Shown here piece by piece: positions 41,043 through 49,350 of a DNA stretch of 64,000 bases (position 1 is the first letter of the stretch; each line of letters starts with the position of its first letter). A program made the position numbers and the translations under genes. The notes below the pieces were generated by a model. It worked only from the letters and a program-made list of their open reading frames with translations. It did not search any database and was not told the DNA's origin. The stretch comes from Sphingopyxis sp. OPL5 (GTDB lineage: Bacteria; Pseudomonadota; Alphaproteobacteria; Sphingomonadales; Sphingomonadaceae): NCBI RefSeq assembly GCF_003797775.2, contig NZ_CP060725.1:1550001-1614000 (forward strand), read 5' to 3'.

Positions 41043-42386
41043 ATGAACGTTCAGACCAAGGACGGACTGCAGCAGGATGGCGCGGGCTATGTCGTTGCCG
41101 CCGATCACTATATTTCCCCCGAATTCGCGAAAATCGAGGCGGAAAAGCTGTGGTATCGCGTCTGGCAGATGGCCTGCCGCGAGGAGGAAATTCCCAACGT
41201 CGGCGATTATTATACTTATGACATCGTCGACCAGTCGATCATCGTGATCCGCGTCGCCGCCGACGAGATCAAAGCCTATTACAATGTCTGCCCGCATCGC
41301 GGCCGCACGATTACCGAGGGATGCGGCCACGCCGCGCGCCTGTTCTGCAAATTCCATGGCTGGTCGTGGAAGCTCGACGGGACGATCGCCAAGGTCGTCG
41401 ATCGCCATGAATGGCCCGAAGAATCGCTGACCGACGACGACCTCAACCTGGTCCCGGTCAAGGTCGGACGCTGGAGCGGCTGGGTCTATATCAACATGGA
41501 CCCCGACAGCATCAGCCTGGAGGAGCATCTGGCGCCCGCGAAAGCCTATCTCGACCCCTATGATATCGGCGGGATGAATTATCACTGGCGCAAATCGACG
41601 ATTTTCGACTGCAACTGGAAGGTCGCGCTCGAAGCCTTCAACGAAGGCTATCATGTCCAGACGACGCACAACCAGATGCTGCGCTACATGGACGACTGGA
41701 CGCAAAGCTATGCGCGCGGGCGCCATTCGCACTTTGGCTATTGGGAATCGATGCCGATGGGTTCGCGTTCGGCCCGACTGACCGATGGCAAGCCGACCGA
41801 GGATATCCGCCCCGGCATCCGCGACTATATGGAAGATATGGCGGCGACGCTGAATGCCGGTTCGTCGGTGCAGACCGTTTTTGCCGCGCGGCGTGTCGAA
41901 CAGGAAGTGCCGCCGGGCACCCCGCCGATGGAGGTGCTCGCCAAATTCGGCCAGTATATATACGAAAATGCCGCCTCGCAGGGCCTGCAATGGCCGAGCA
42001 TCACGCCCGAGCAAATGTATGCCGCAGGCGTCGACTGGCATCTGTTCCCGAACCAGATCATGCTGATGGGTCCCACCGGCCTGCTCGGCTATCGCGCGCG
42101 TCCGTTCGGGAACGACCCCGACAAATGCGTCTGGGATGTCTATTCGCTTCAGCGCTACCCCGAAGGGCAGGTGCCGAAGGTCGAGCATGAATGGAGCCAG
42201 GATCATAGCGACGTCGATTTCTGGGGCCTGATCCTGACCCAGGACTATCAGAATATGGGCCAGGTCCAGAAGGGCATGAAGTCGAAGGGCTTCAAGGGTG
42301 CCAAGCCCAATCCGCGCCAGGAAATTGCGGTCATCAACTTCCACCGCAGCCTCGACGACTTCGTCGAGAATGGATACGCCCAGTGA
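41043..42386 (+). CDS. Rieske non-heme iron oxygenase, alpha subunit
   Basis: 447-residue ring-hydroxylating oxygenase large subunit. The [2Fe-2S] site is C83-P-H85-R-G and C102-x-x-H105; the catalytic domain begins about residue 180 and has N200-E-G-Y-H204 and H209 as metal ligands in FNEGYHVQTTH. It adds oxygen to an aromatic ring or hydroxylates/demethylates a substrate, using electrons from a reductase and ferredoxin that are not in this window. No beta subunit follows, so it is of the homotrimeric type (as KshA or carnitine oxygenase). ATG 41043 follows GAGGAGAGGA; the palindrome 41001-41024 lies just upstream. Confidence 0.92.
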   Translation: MNVQTKDGLQQDGAGYVVAADHYISPEFAKIEAEKLWYRVWQMACREEEIPNVGDYYTYDIVDQSIIVIRVAADEIKAYYNVCPHRGRTITEGCGHAARLFCKFHGWSWKLDGTIAKVVDRHEWPEESLTDDDLNLVPVKVGRWSGWVYINMDPDSISLEEHLAPAKAYLDPYDIGGMNYHWRKSTIFDCNWKVALEAFNEGYHVQTTHNQMLRYMDDWTQSYARGRHSHFGYWESMPMGSRSARLTDGKPTEDIRPGIRDYMEDMAATLNAGSSVQTVFAARRVEQEVPPGTPPMEVLAKFGQYIYENAASQGLQWPSITPEQMYAAGVDWHLFPNQIMLMGPTGLLGYRARPFGNDPDKCVWDVYSLQRYPEGQVPKVEHEWSQDHSDVDFWGLILTQDYQNMGQVQKGMKSKGFKGAKPNPRQEIAVINFHRSLDDFVENGYAQ

Positions 42387-44029
42387 GCGGGTGGGACGAG
42401 AGTGCCGATTTCATCGTCGTCGGCAGCGGCGGCGGCTCGATGCTCGCCGCGATCGCCGCGGTCGATGCCGGAAAGAAACCGCTGATCCTCGAAAAGACCG
42501 ACCGGGTCGGCGGCTCGACCGCGCTGTCGGGCGGGGTTTTCTGGATTCCGAACCACCCCTTACAGGCGCGCGAAGGCATCGACGACAATGCGGACAAGGC
42601 GCGCACCTACCTCGATTCGGCGGTCGGCGACGTCGGCCCGTCGACGTCGCGCGAGCGCAAGGACATGTTCCTGAAAATGGGTCCGCGAATGGTCGACTAT
42701 CTCGAAGCAAAGGGCATGCCCTTCGTCCGCTACGGCGGCTGGTCGGACTATCATGACGATCTGCCTGGCGGGCTGGCCGAGGGCCGCTCGCTCGGCGTCG
42801 AAATCTTCAACATCAAGACGCTCGGCAAGGAATGGTATCCGAAGCTTCGCCGCGGCGAATTCGGCATTCCCGCCAAGCGCACCGAAACCAAGCATCTGAC
42901 GCTGATGAAGGTGACCTGGGCCGGCAAGCTCGCGATGGTGAAGATCGGCCTGCGCCTGATACGCAACAAGATCCTCGGCATCCACCAGGTCGGCTCGGGC
43001 GCCGCGATCCAGGGGCGGATGCTGAAAATGGCGCTCGACCACAAAGTCGATATCCGCACCGATTCGGGGGTCAGCGATCTGGTCGAACAGGACGGCCGCA
43101 TCGTCGGCGTGGTGACCGAAAAGGATGGCAAGCCCTGGCGGATCGAGGCGCGTGACGGCGTGCTGATCAACGCGGGCGGCTTTGCCCACAACGCCGAGCT
43201 CCGCAAGAAATATGGCCCGCAGCCCTCGTCGACCGCCTGGACCAACGCCAATCCCGGCGACACCGGCGAAATGATCGAGATCGCCCGCGCGCATGGCGCG
43301 GCGCTCGACCTGACCGATCAGGCGGTGTGGATTCCGACCTCGGTCCCGCCCGACGGCGCGCCGTTGATGAATGTCCCCGACCTGCCCAAGCCGCATTGCA
43401 TCCTGGTCGACAAGCTGGGCAAGCGCTTCCTCGACGAAGCGCAATCCTATATGGCGAACGGGCAGGACTTTTACGCGCATGGCGCGGTGCCCGCTTATGC
43501 GATCATGGATGCGTCCTATTTCAAGAAATACAGCTGGGGCTTTCGCATGGGCGCGATTCCGCAGGTCTGGTACGACAGCGGCTTCCTCAAACAGGCGGCG
43601 AGCCTGCGCGAGCTCGCGGCGCTGCGCGGGATCGATCCCGACGGCCTCGAAGCGACGGTCGAGCGCTTCAACGGGTTCGCCCGTGTCGGCAAGGACCCCG
43701 ATTTCGGCCGCGGCGACAAGGCCTATGACCTCGTCTATGCCGACCGCACCCACAAGCCGAGCCCGACGCTGGGCGTCATCGAACGGGCGCCCTTTTATTC
43801 GATCGAGGTGTTTCCCGGCGATGTCGGCACCTTCGGCGGCATATTGACCGACGAATATGCGCGCGCGCTGCGCGACGACGGCAGCGTGATCCCCGGCCTC
43901 TATGCGACCGGAAACTCGACCGCCTCGGTGATGGGCAAGACCTATCCCGGCGCGGGCGCGAGCATCTCGCCGTCGTTCATCTTTGGCTGGGTGGCGGCGC
44001 AGCATGCGCTGAACCGCCTGCCGAACTGA
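42383..44029 (+). CDS. FAD-dependent oxidoreductase, 3-ketosteroid Delta1-dehydrogenase (KstD)-like
   Basis: 548-residue flavoprotein of the succinate-dehydrogenase/fumarate-reductase superfamily. VVGSGGG (12-18) and GGSTALSGGVFWIPNHP bind FAD; the C-terminal YPGAG (Y521-G525) matches the Tyr and Gly that polarise the C3-ketone in KstD, and the segment ends in SPSFIFGWVAA as in that family. Relatives dehydrogenate 3-ketosteroids or reduce/oxidise other polycyclic ketones. GTG 42383 overlaps the Rieske stop by 4 bp (GTGA), so the two enzymes are probably made together, as the ring-opening Ksh/KstD pair would be. Confidence 0.88.
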   Translation: MSGWDESADFIVVGSGGGSMLAAIAAVDAGKKPLILEKTDRVGGSTALSGGVFWIPNHPLQAREGIDDNADKARTYLDSAVGDVGPSTSRERKDMFLKMGPRMVDYLEAKGMPFVRYGGWSDYHDDLPGGLAEGRSLGVEIFNIKTLGKEWYPKLRRGEFGIPAKRTETKHLTLMKVTWAGKLAMVKIGLRLIRNKILGIHQVGSGAAIQGRMLKMALDHKVDIRTDSGVSDLVEQDGRIVGVVTEKDGKPWRIEARDGVLINAGGFAHNAELRKKYGPQPSSTAWTNANPGDTGEMIEIARAHGAALDLTDQAVWIPTSVPPDGAPLMNVPDLPKPHCILVDKLGKRFLDEAQSYMANGQDFYAHGAVPAYAIMDASYFKKYSWGFRMGAIPQVWYDSGFLKQAASLRELAALRGIDPDGLEATVERFNGFARVGKDPDFGRGDKAYDLVYADRTHKPSPTLGVIERAPFYSIEVFPGDVGTFGGILTDEYARALRDDGSVIPGLYATGNSTASVMGKTYPGAGASISPSFIFGWVAAQHALNRLPN

Positions 44030-44039
44030 GGAGCCGGAT

Positions 44040-44612
44040 ATGGAACCCTCCGTCGAAGCGATGGTGCGCGAACTCTACGACAAGCAGAAGATCCGCGAGG
44101 TCGTGACGCGCTATTGCCGCGGGGTCGACCGCATGGACCGCGACCTGTTCCTGTCGGCCTATCACCCCGACGCGGTCGACGACCATGGCTTCGTCGTCGC
44201 CGGGCCGGAGGAATTCTGGGCGTGGGTGAACCATTATCACACCACCGCCCAGGCGACCCACCAGCACATCATCACCAACCACAGCTGCGAGCTCGACGGC
44301 GACACGGCGCATTGCGAAACCTATTGGATGTTCGCCGCGCTCGATCCGAACGGGCAGAATCTGACGATCGGCGGCGGGCGTTATGTCGACCGCATGGAAA
44401 AGCGCGGCGGCGAATGGCGCATCGCGGCGCGCAAATGCGTCCCCGACTGGGGCGGCCAGCCGGTGGCGACGCAGATCAGCCCGGCGGCGCGCGCGATGCT
44501 GGCCGAGAGCGGCACGACCGCGCGCGATGCCAGCGACTGCTCGTACGAGCGGCCGCTGACGATCCCCGAGGAGCGGATCGGCATCAACGTCGATATTCTC
44601 GCCGGCACCTGA
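44040..44612 (+). CDS. SnoaL-like (NTF2-fold) protein
   Basis: 190-residue cone-barrel protein. DKQKIREVVTRYCRGVDRMDRDLFLSAY is cut to its core: the helix with RYCRGVDRMD is characteristic of the bacterial SnoaL_4 group, followed by YHPDAVDDHG and HIITNHSCEL. Its Asp/His residues suggest an isomerase or dehydratase, but none is proven. It belongs to the Rieske operon (10 bp after the KstD-like gene) and is a distant relative of the 189-residue protein at 24018. Confidence 0.82.
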   Translation: MEPSVEAMVRELYDKQKIREVVTRYCRGVDRMDRDLFLSAYHPDAVDDHGFVVAGPEEFWAWVNHYHTTAQATHQHIITNHSCELDGDTAHCETYWMFAALDPNGQNLTIGGGRYVDRMEKRGGEWRIAARKCVPDWGGQPVATQISPAARAMLAESGTTARDASDCSYERPLTIPEERIGINVDILAGT

Positions 44613-44633
44613 CGCAGCGGCCGGGTCCCAGCG

Positions 44634-45641
44634 ATGAAAGTCTATCGCCTCCGCGATCACGGGTCGCTCGACAATCTGGCGATCGAGGACGCGCCGGTTC
44701 CCGAGATCGGGTCCCACGATGTGCTTGTCCGCATCCGCGCCGTCGCGCTCAACGCGCGCGACCTGATGATGGTGTTCGGCCCCTCGCCCTACGGCCCCAA
44801 GCCGGGAATCATCCCCGGGTCCGACGCCGCGGGCGAGGTCACCGCCTGCGGATCGGCGGTCACCGACGTCGCGATCGGAACGCGGGTCGTCATCCCGTTC
44901 CGGCCGGGCTGGATCGGCGGTCCCTTCAATCCTGCGGCGATCGCGACCGACCTCGGCGGCGCGGTCGACGGCGTCCTTGCCGAGCAGGTCGCGGTGGCGG
45001 CGCGCACCGTGGTTCCGATCCCCGCTTCGATGTCGTTCGAACAGGCCGCGACGCTACCGTGCGCCGGCGTCACCGCCTGGGCCGCGCTCGATCGCGGCGC
45101 GCCGGTCGGCCCCGGTCACAGCGTCCTCGTCATGGGCAGCGGCGGGGTTTCGCTGTTCGCGCTGCAGATCGCGCGCGCCAGGGGATGCCGGGTGATCGCC
45201 ACGACATCGAGCGAGGCCAAAGCCGCGCGCCTGCTCGGCATGGGCGCGAGCGACGTCATCAATTATCGCGAATGCCCCGACTGGGACCGGCGGGTTCTGG
45301 AACTCACCGACGGGCGCGGGGTCGATCGTGTGGTCGAGGTCGGCGGCGCGGGCACCCTGCCCCGCTCGATGGCGGCGCTGGCGCCCGAGGGCGAGATTGC
45401 ACTGGTCGGCCTGCTCGACAATCCGATGAGCGCGATCAGCCCGCTGCCGCTGATGCGGACGATGGGCACCATCCGCGGCATTTCGGTCGGATCGCGCGCC
45501 GATCTCGTCCGCCTCGTCGATTGCGCGGCGCAAAATTTCGCGCCGGTGATCGACCGCGTCTTCGATTTCGATCAGGCTCGCGCGGCGCTGGCTCATCTCG
45601 CATCGCGAACCCATTTCGGAAAAGTGGTGATCCGGGTCTGA
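44634..45641 (+). CDS. Medium-chain dehydrogenase/reductase (quinone oxidoreductase-like)
   Basis: 335-residue NAD(P)H-dependent MDR protein. GSDAAGEVTACGS in the N-terminal GroES-like domain, ATLPCAGVTAWAAL and the nucleotide loop VMGSGGVSLFALQIARARG are visible. The zinc ligands of true alcohol dehydrogenases are missing, so a quinone- or enone-reductase role is likelier. Final gene of the Rieske operon, 24 bp from the convergent SDR gene. Confidence 0.86.
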   Translation: MKVYRLRDHGSLDNLAIEDAPVPEIGSHDVLVRIRAVALNARDLMMVFGPSPYGPKPGIIPGSDAAGEVTACGSAVTDVAIGTRVVIPFRPGWIGGPFNPAAIATDLGGAVDGVLAEQVAVAARTVVPIPASMSFEQAATLPCAGVTAWAALDRGAPVGPGHSVLVMGSGGVSLFALQIARARGCRVIATTSSEAKAARLLGMGASDVINYRECPDWDRRVLELTDGRGVDRVVEVGGAGTLPRSMAALAPEGEIALVGLLDNPMSAISPLPLMRTMGTIRGISVGSRADLVRLVDCAAQNFAPVIDRVFDFDQARAALAHLASRTHFGKVVIRV

Positions 45642-45665
45642 GCGACGCGGACCACCTTTTCCTCC

Positions 45666-46589
45666 CTATTTCCCGGTAAATCGGTTGCGGATGTCCCACG
45701 TCAGCGCGCGCGTCGTGCCTTCGCTGCACAGGCCCTCGAAGGTCCAGCCGTCGACCGCGAACTGGCTGCGGACATATTCGGGTTCCTGCACCAGCGCGAC
45801 ATGGCCACCGTTGATGAAGAGTTCGCGTCCGTTGAGGTTTTCCGACAGGTCGGAACAGAGCCAGGCCGCGACCGCGGCGACATTCCACGGGCGGCCGTCG
45901 GGGCCGCTGTTGCCGATCCAGTGGTTCGACAGCGGCGGAATCTTGAGCGTGTTCATCGCATAGCCGAGCGTCTCGTACACCTCGGGGATATTCATGTTGC
46001 TCGGCCCCGAAATCGGGCGGATGACGTTGGTGCGCACCCCATATTCGGCCAATTCGCGCGCGACGGTGCGCGACATGCCGACGACACCCTCTTTCGCGGC
46101 GCTGTAATTGGCCATGCCATAATGGCCAAAGCCCGAGGGGGAGGCGAAGTTGACGATCGCGCCGCCCTGTTTCTTCAGATGCTCGGCCCCGGCGCGGATC
46201 GTCGCGAAATAGCCCTTGAGGTTGACCGCGATGACGATGTCGAAATCCTCCTCGCTCATCTCGGTGATCCGGCGCGGACGGATGATGCCGGCGTTGTTGA
46301 TCAGATAATCGAGCCGCCCGAAATGGTCGATCGCGCAATCGACGACCGCCTGGCCGCCCGCCATCGACGCGACGCTCGAGGTGTCGGCGACCGCCTCTCC
46401 ACCTGCGGCCTTGATCTCGTCGACGACCTGCTGCGCGAAACTGGCATCGCCGCCGCCGCCCTGCGGCCCGCCGCCCAGATCGTTGACGACGATCTTTGCC
46501 CCCTCGCGCGCCATCAGCAGCGCGGTTTCGCGCCCGATTCCGCGCCCGGCGCCGGTGATCACGGCCACCCGGCCGTCATATTGTCCCAT
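45666..46589 (-). CDS. SDR, peroxisomal MFE-2/17-beta-HSD4-like 3-hydroxyacyl-CoA dehydrogenase
   Basis: 307-residue SDR with an insert after beta-2: VNDLGGGPQGGGGDASFAQ, the pattern of MFE-2-type 3-hydroxyacyl-CoA dehydrogenases, then AVADTSSVASM, NNAGIIRPRRI, FASPSGFGHYGMANYSAAKEG with Ser, Tyr and Lys. The C-terminal 60 residues extend beyond a normal SDR. It would oxidise a 3-hydroxyacyl-CoA, the step after hydration by the MaoC or crotonase proteins. Single-gene minus-strand unit; its 137-bp upstream gap is shared with the DUF7064-like gene. Confidence 0.88.
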   Translation of the reverse strand: MGQYDGRVAVITGAGRGIGRETALLMAREGAKIVVNDLGGGPQGGGGDASFAQQVVDEIKAAGGEAVADTSSVASMAGGQAVVDCAIDHFGRLDYLINNAGIIRPRRITEMSEEDFDIVIAVNLKGYFATIRAGAEHLKKQGGAIVNFASPSGFGHYGMANYSAAKEGVVGMSRTVARELAEYGVRTNVIRPISGPSNMNIPEVYETLGYAMNTLKIPPLSNHWIGNSGPDGRPWNVAAVAAWLCSDLSENLNGRELFINGGHVALVQEPEYVRSQFAVDGWTFEGLCSEGTTRALTWDIRNRFTGK

Positions 46590-46726
46590 ATCCTGCTCCC
46601 TACTTGTGTTCTGTATCGATTCCCGATTAAAGGTATATAGGTTTTATACGATTGTGAGCATGATTCAACCGGACTCACGATCGCCGGACGGCCTCATATG
46701 ACAGGGGCTGCCGATGGGAGAGATGC
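46590..46726. other. Divergent promoter gap
   Basis: 137 bp between the SDR and the DUF7064-like gene. The part about 46618-46655 is AT-rich with GGTATATAGG and TTTATACG, reminiscent of the GTATAC elements elsewhere, and GTGAG/CTCAC arms lie at about 46653-46676. No clear -35/-10 pair was assigned. The downstream gene has GGGAGAGATGC before its ATG. Confidence 0.35.
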
Positions 46727-47851
46727 ATGCTGAGCGCGTTCGACGATTACCCCTATCACCAGATCGCCGACCATTTCGACTGTGCCGGCAGCAGCGACCA
46801 TCGCTTTTTCGACCGCTATTGGTGGGTCGCCTATGATCCCGAGAATCGCGCGCAGGTGAACTCGGGCCTCGGCGTCTACAAGAATATGAATGTGCTCGAC
46901 GGCTTCGGGACGATCCTGCTCGACGGGCAGCAGCATAATCTGCGGACGTCGCGCGCCTGGCGCCCGAATGTCGGCCGGATCGGCGCGGGGCCGCTCGACT
47001 ATATCGTCAAGGAGGGGCTCAAGAGCTTTCGTCTGCTGCTCGAGCCGAATGATTTCGGCGTGTCTTTCGACATGCATTGGGAAGCGACGCTGCCGGCGTT
47101 CGACGAGCCGCATCACCGCCGCCATATCAACGGGGTGCTGCACGAGGACTATCGGCGCTATTATCAGTTCGGGAGGGTCAACGGCTGGGCGGAGGCGCAG
47201 GGGACGCGGATCGAGATCGTCGACTGGTTCGGCTTTCGCGACCGATCCTTCGGCGTCCGCCCCTCGGTCGGCGGTCCGCCGCCGCCGACTCCGCCCGCGC
47301 CGGTCGCGGGCGGCCGCGTGACGTCGGTGATTTCGGGCATGGCTTTCGCCTGCGACGACGGAACCCATGGCAGCGTCCAGATCCAGGAGGACGATAGCGG
47401 CCGCACCGTCTATTCGGGCGGCAAGTTGGTGCGGCGCGACGGCGACGGATGGCGCGAGATGACCATCGACGGCGCGACGGTCGATATCGGCCTCGTCCCC
47501 GGCACGCTGAAACCGACGGCGCTGAATTTCGATTTCACCGCCGGCGGCGACCGGTATGAACTGCGCGGCACGCCGCTCTCGGACGGTTTCGTCTATCAGG
47601 GCTATGGCTATTACAACGGCTATTGGGACCAGCGCGGGCTCGGCGCGTGGCGCGGCGACGGCATCGTCGAAGGCGAGACCTATGATGTCAGCGATCCGTC
47701 GAGCGTGCGCGACATCAGCGGTCGTGTGACCTTTCCGGCCGTCCTGCCGCACGAATATCCGCTGGCGATCACCCTCAACGGCGCCGCCGGCATGGCCGAT
47801 TCGATGGTCGGCTTTACCGGCCCCCACCCGCGCTACCGGCCGCAGGGATAA
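46727..47851 (+). CDS. DUF7064/7065-like protein, longer member
   Basis: 374-residue protein of unknown function, predicted mostly beta. It contains DWFGFRDRSFGVRPS, which carries the G[FY]RDRS[FW]G signature also seen in the 315-residue protein at 7178, so the two are homologous although overall identity looks low. A Pro-rich linker (GGPPPPTPPAPVAGG) separates two halves at about residue 187. It is 3 bp from an APH-fold gene, the same partnership as at 7178/8172. Heads a seven-gene operon to 53915. Confidence 0.8.
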   Translation: MLSAFDDYPYHQIADHFDCAGSSDHRFFDRYWWVAYDPENRAQVNSGLGVYKNMNVLDGFGTILLDGQQHNLRTSRAWRPNVGRIGAGPLDYIVKEGLKSFRLLLEPNDFGVSFDMHWEATLPAFDEPHHRRHINGVLHEDYRRYYQFGRVNGWAEAQGTRIEIVDWFGFRDRSFGVRPSVGGPPPPTPPAPVAGGRVTSVISGMAFACDDGTHGSVQIQEDDSGRTVYSGGKLVRRDGDGWREMTIDGATVDIGLVPGTLKPTALNFDFTAGGDRYELRGTPLSDGFVYQGYGYYNGYWDQRGLGAWRGDGIVEGETYDVSDPSSVRDISGRVTFPAVLPHEYPLAITLNGAAGMADSMVGFTGPHPRYRPQG

Positions 47852-47854
47852 TCG

Positions 47855-48883
47855 ATGCCCCTCTATCAACCCCTCAACGAGCCGCAGATGACGGCCTATT
47901 TCCAACAGCTTTTCCCGGATCGGTCCAAGGCGCGCCTCGAAACGGTCAAGCGCTCCTATCCCGGCATGTCGCGCGAAACCTGGTGGGTCACGCTCGCCTG
48001 GGACGCCGACGGCGAAAAGGGCCGCGAGAAATTCGTCGTCCGCCTCGATCCGCCCGGCGGCTGCATGTCCGACAGTCCGCTCCGCGACGAAAGCGAAGTG
48101 TATCGCCTGCTCCATGGCACCGCGGTGCCCGTGCCGCGCCTGGTGGTGCACGAGGACCGTCCCCAATGGCTGCTTGAGGGACGCGAATTCACGATCCGCG
48201 AATGGATCGATGGCGAGATCGAGCCAGCCTGTCTTCGCGAGACCGGCGACGAAGCCGAAGCGGCGAAGATCGGCATCGTCAAGGAACAGATGGACAAATT
48301 GGCCGCGCTCCACGCACTCGACTGGGACGCGATGGGCTTCGGCCAGCTGCTGCCCATTCCGTCCGACCCCGAGAATTGCGGTAAGGACGATGTCGTCCGG
48401 CATCTCGAGATGCTCGACCGCCACGCGCAGGAGCCGCTTCCGGGCCTGCGCGAAATCGGTCGCTGGCTGCTCGACAACCCGCCCCCCGCCCCGGCGCGTA
48501 TCGTCCTGCGCAAGGAGAACAACGGCATCGGCGAAGAGATTTGGCAGGACGGCAGGATCGTCGGCATGTGCGACTGGGAGGGCGCGAGCCTGGGCGATCC
48601 GGCGCTCGACCTGGCCGTCGCGATGGGGACGACCGCCAAATTTTGGGACGAGGATGCCGCGCTCGCCTATTACAACAGCGTCGCGCCGCACCCGGTGACG
48701 CAGGAGGCGGTCGGCTGGTACCGGCGCTTCTGGGGCTACAAGGGCGCGTGCGCGTTGCACTCGGCCTTGCGCAACTACAATGACGGCCGCGACCGCCGCG
48801 TCCAACTTCTTACGCTCGGTTGCCTCTATCCGGTGATGATCCAGGCCAACCTGTCCGCCGCCGCACAGTTCGGGAAGGGTTGA
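47855..48883 (+). CDS. APH-fold phosphotransferase-like protein with altered catalytic loop
   Basis: 342-residue protein of the APH/ACAD10 kinase family by overall pattern: N-lobe with FVVRLDPPGG, hinge ILEGREF-like region, and CDWEGASLGDPALDLA supplying the Mg-binding Asp. However, where HGDxxxxN should stand (about nt 48505-48545) it reads RKENNGIGEEIW, so the catalytic Asp and the Asn ligand are absent. It may be a pseudokinase or use other residues. It is followed 4 bp later by a small helical protein, the order seen for LvaA-LvaB in levulinate catabolism, where LvaB is needed for LvaA activity. Confidence 0.8.
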   Translation: MPLYQPLNEPQMTAYFQQLFPDRSKARLETVKRSYPGMSRETWWVTLAWDADGEKGREKFVVRLDPPGGCMSDSPLRDESEVYRLLHGTAVPVPRLVVHEDRPQWLLEGREFTIREWIDGEIEPACLRETGDEAEAAKIGIVKEQMDKLAALHALDWDAMGFGQLLPIPSDPENCGKDDVVRHLEMLDRHAQEPLPGLREIGRWLLDNPPPAPARIVLRKENNGIGEEIWQDGRIVGMCDWEGASLGDPALDLAVAMGTTAKFWDEDAALAYYNSVAPHPVTQEAVGWYRRFWGYKGACALHSALRNYNDGRDRRVQLLTLGCLYPVMIQANLSAAAQFGKG

Positions 48884-48887
48884 GGCG

Positions 48888-49340
48888 ATGAATCCTTCAG
48901 CACAGGACATTCTTCGCGGTTGCGTCGAGAATCTCGAAGAGCTGGTCGCACCCGAAATCAGCAGTCCGCATGCGAAAAGCGCGATGATGTGCGCGCGCAT
49001 GCTGATCAACCATGTCATCCTGCGCCTCGATCAGGAGGGCGCCGCGCTGGTCGAGGATTGCCGCGAGAAGCGCCGCCTGCTGGCCACGCTGGCCGAAGCG
49101 GGAGAATTTCCGCCGGCGCTCGCCGCCGAGGTTCGCACCCTCGCCGCCGACGCCGAACCCGGTCATATCGCGATGGCCGATCTCACCGCGCGCAACGACG
49201 CGTGGAAACGCCTGTTCGAACGGGCGCTCGCCGAGCCGCTCGCCCCCGCCGTCCGCACCAGCCTGCGCGCGCAACTGGCGGCGCAGATCGGCCGCGAAGC
49301 CGCCTATTGCGTTCCCGCGCTCGACGGACCGATGTTTTGA
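48888..49340 (+). CDS. Small helical protein, LvaB/DUF6285-like partner
   Basis: 150 residues, almost entirely predicted helix with no Cys-pair or nucleotide motif. The opening SAQDILRGCVENLEELVAP and the following MCARMLINHVILRLDQEG resemble the small helical proteins (DUF6285-like) encoded beside APH/acyl-CoA-dehydrogenase genes, including LvaB of Pseudomonas. Assignment rests on this resemblance and on position directly after the kinase-like gene. Likely a non-catalytic partner subunit. Confidence 0.65.
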   Translation: MNPSAQDILRGCVENLEELVAPEISSPHAKSAMMCARMLINHVILRLDQEGAALVEDCREKRRLLATLAEAGEFPPALAAEVRTLAADAEPGHIAMADLTARNDAWKRLFERALAEPLAPAVRTSLRAQLAAQIGREAAYCVPALDGPMF

Positions 49341-49350
49341 GGAGCCCCCT

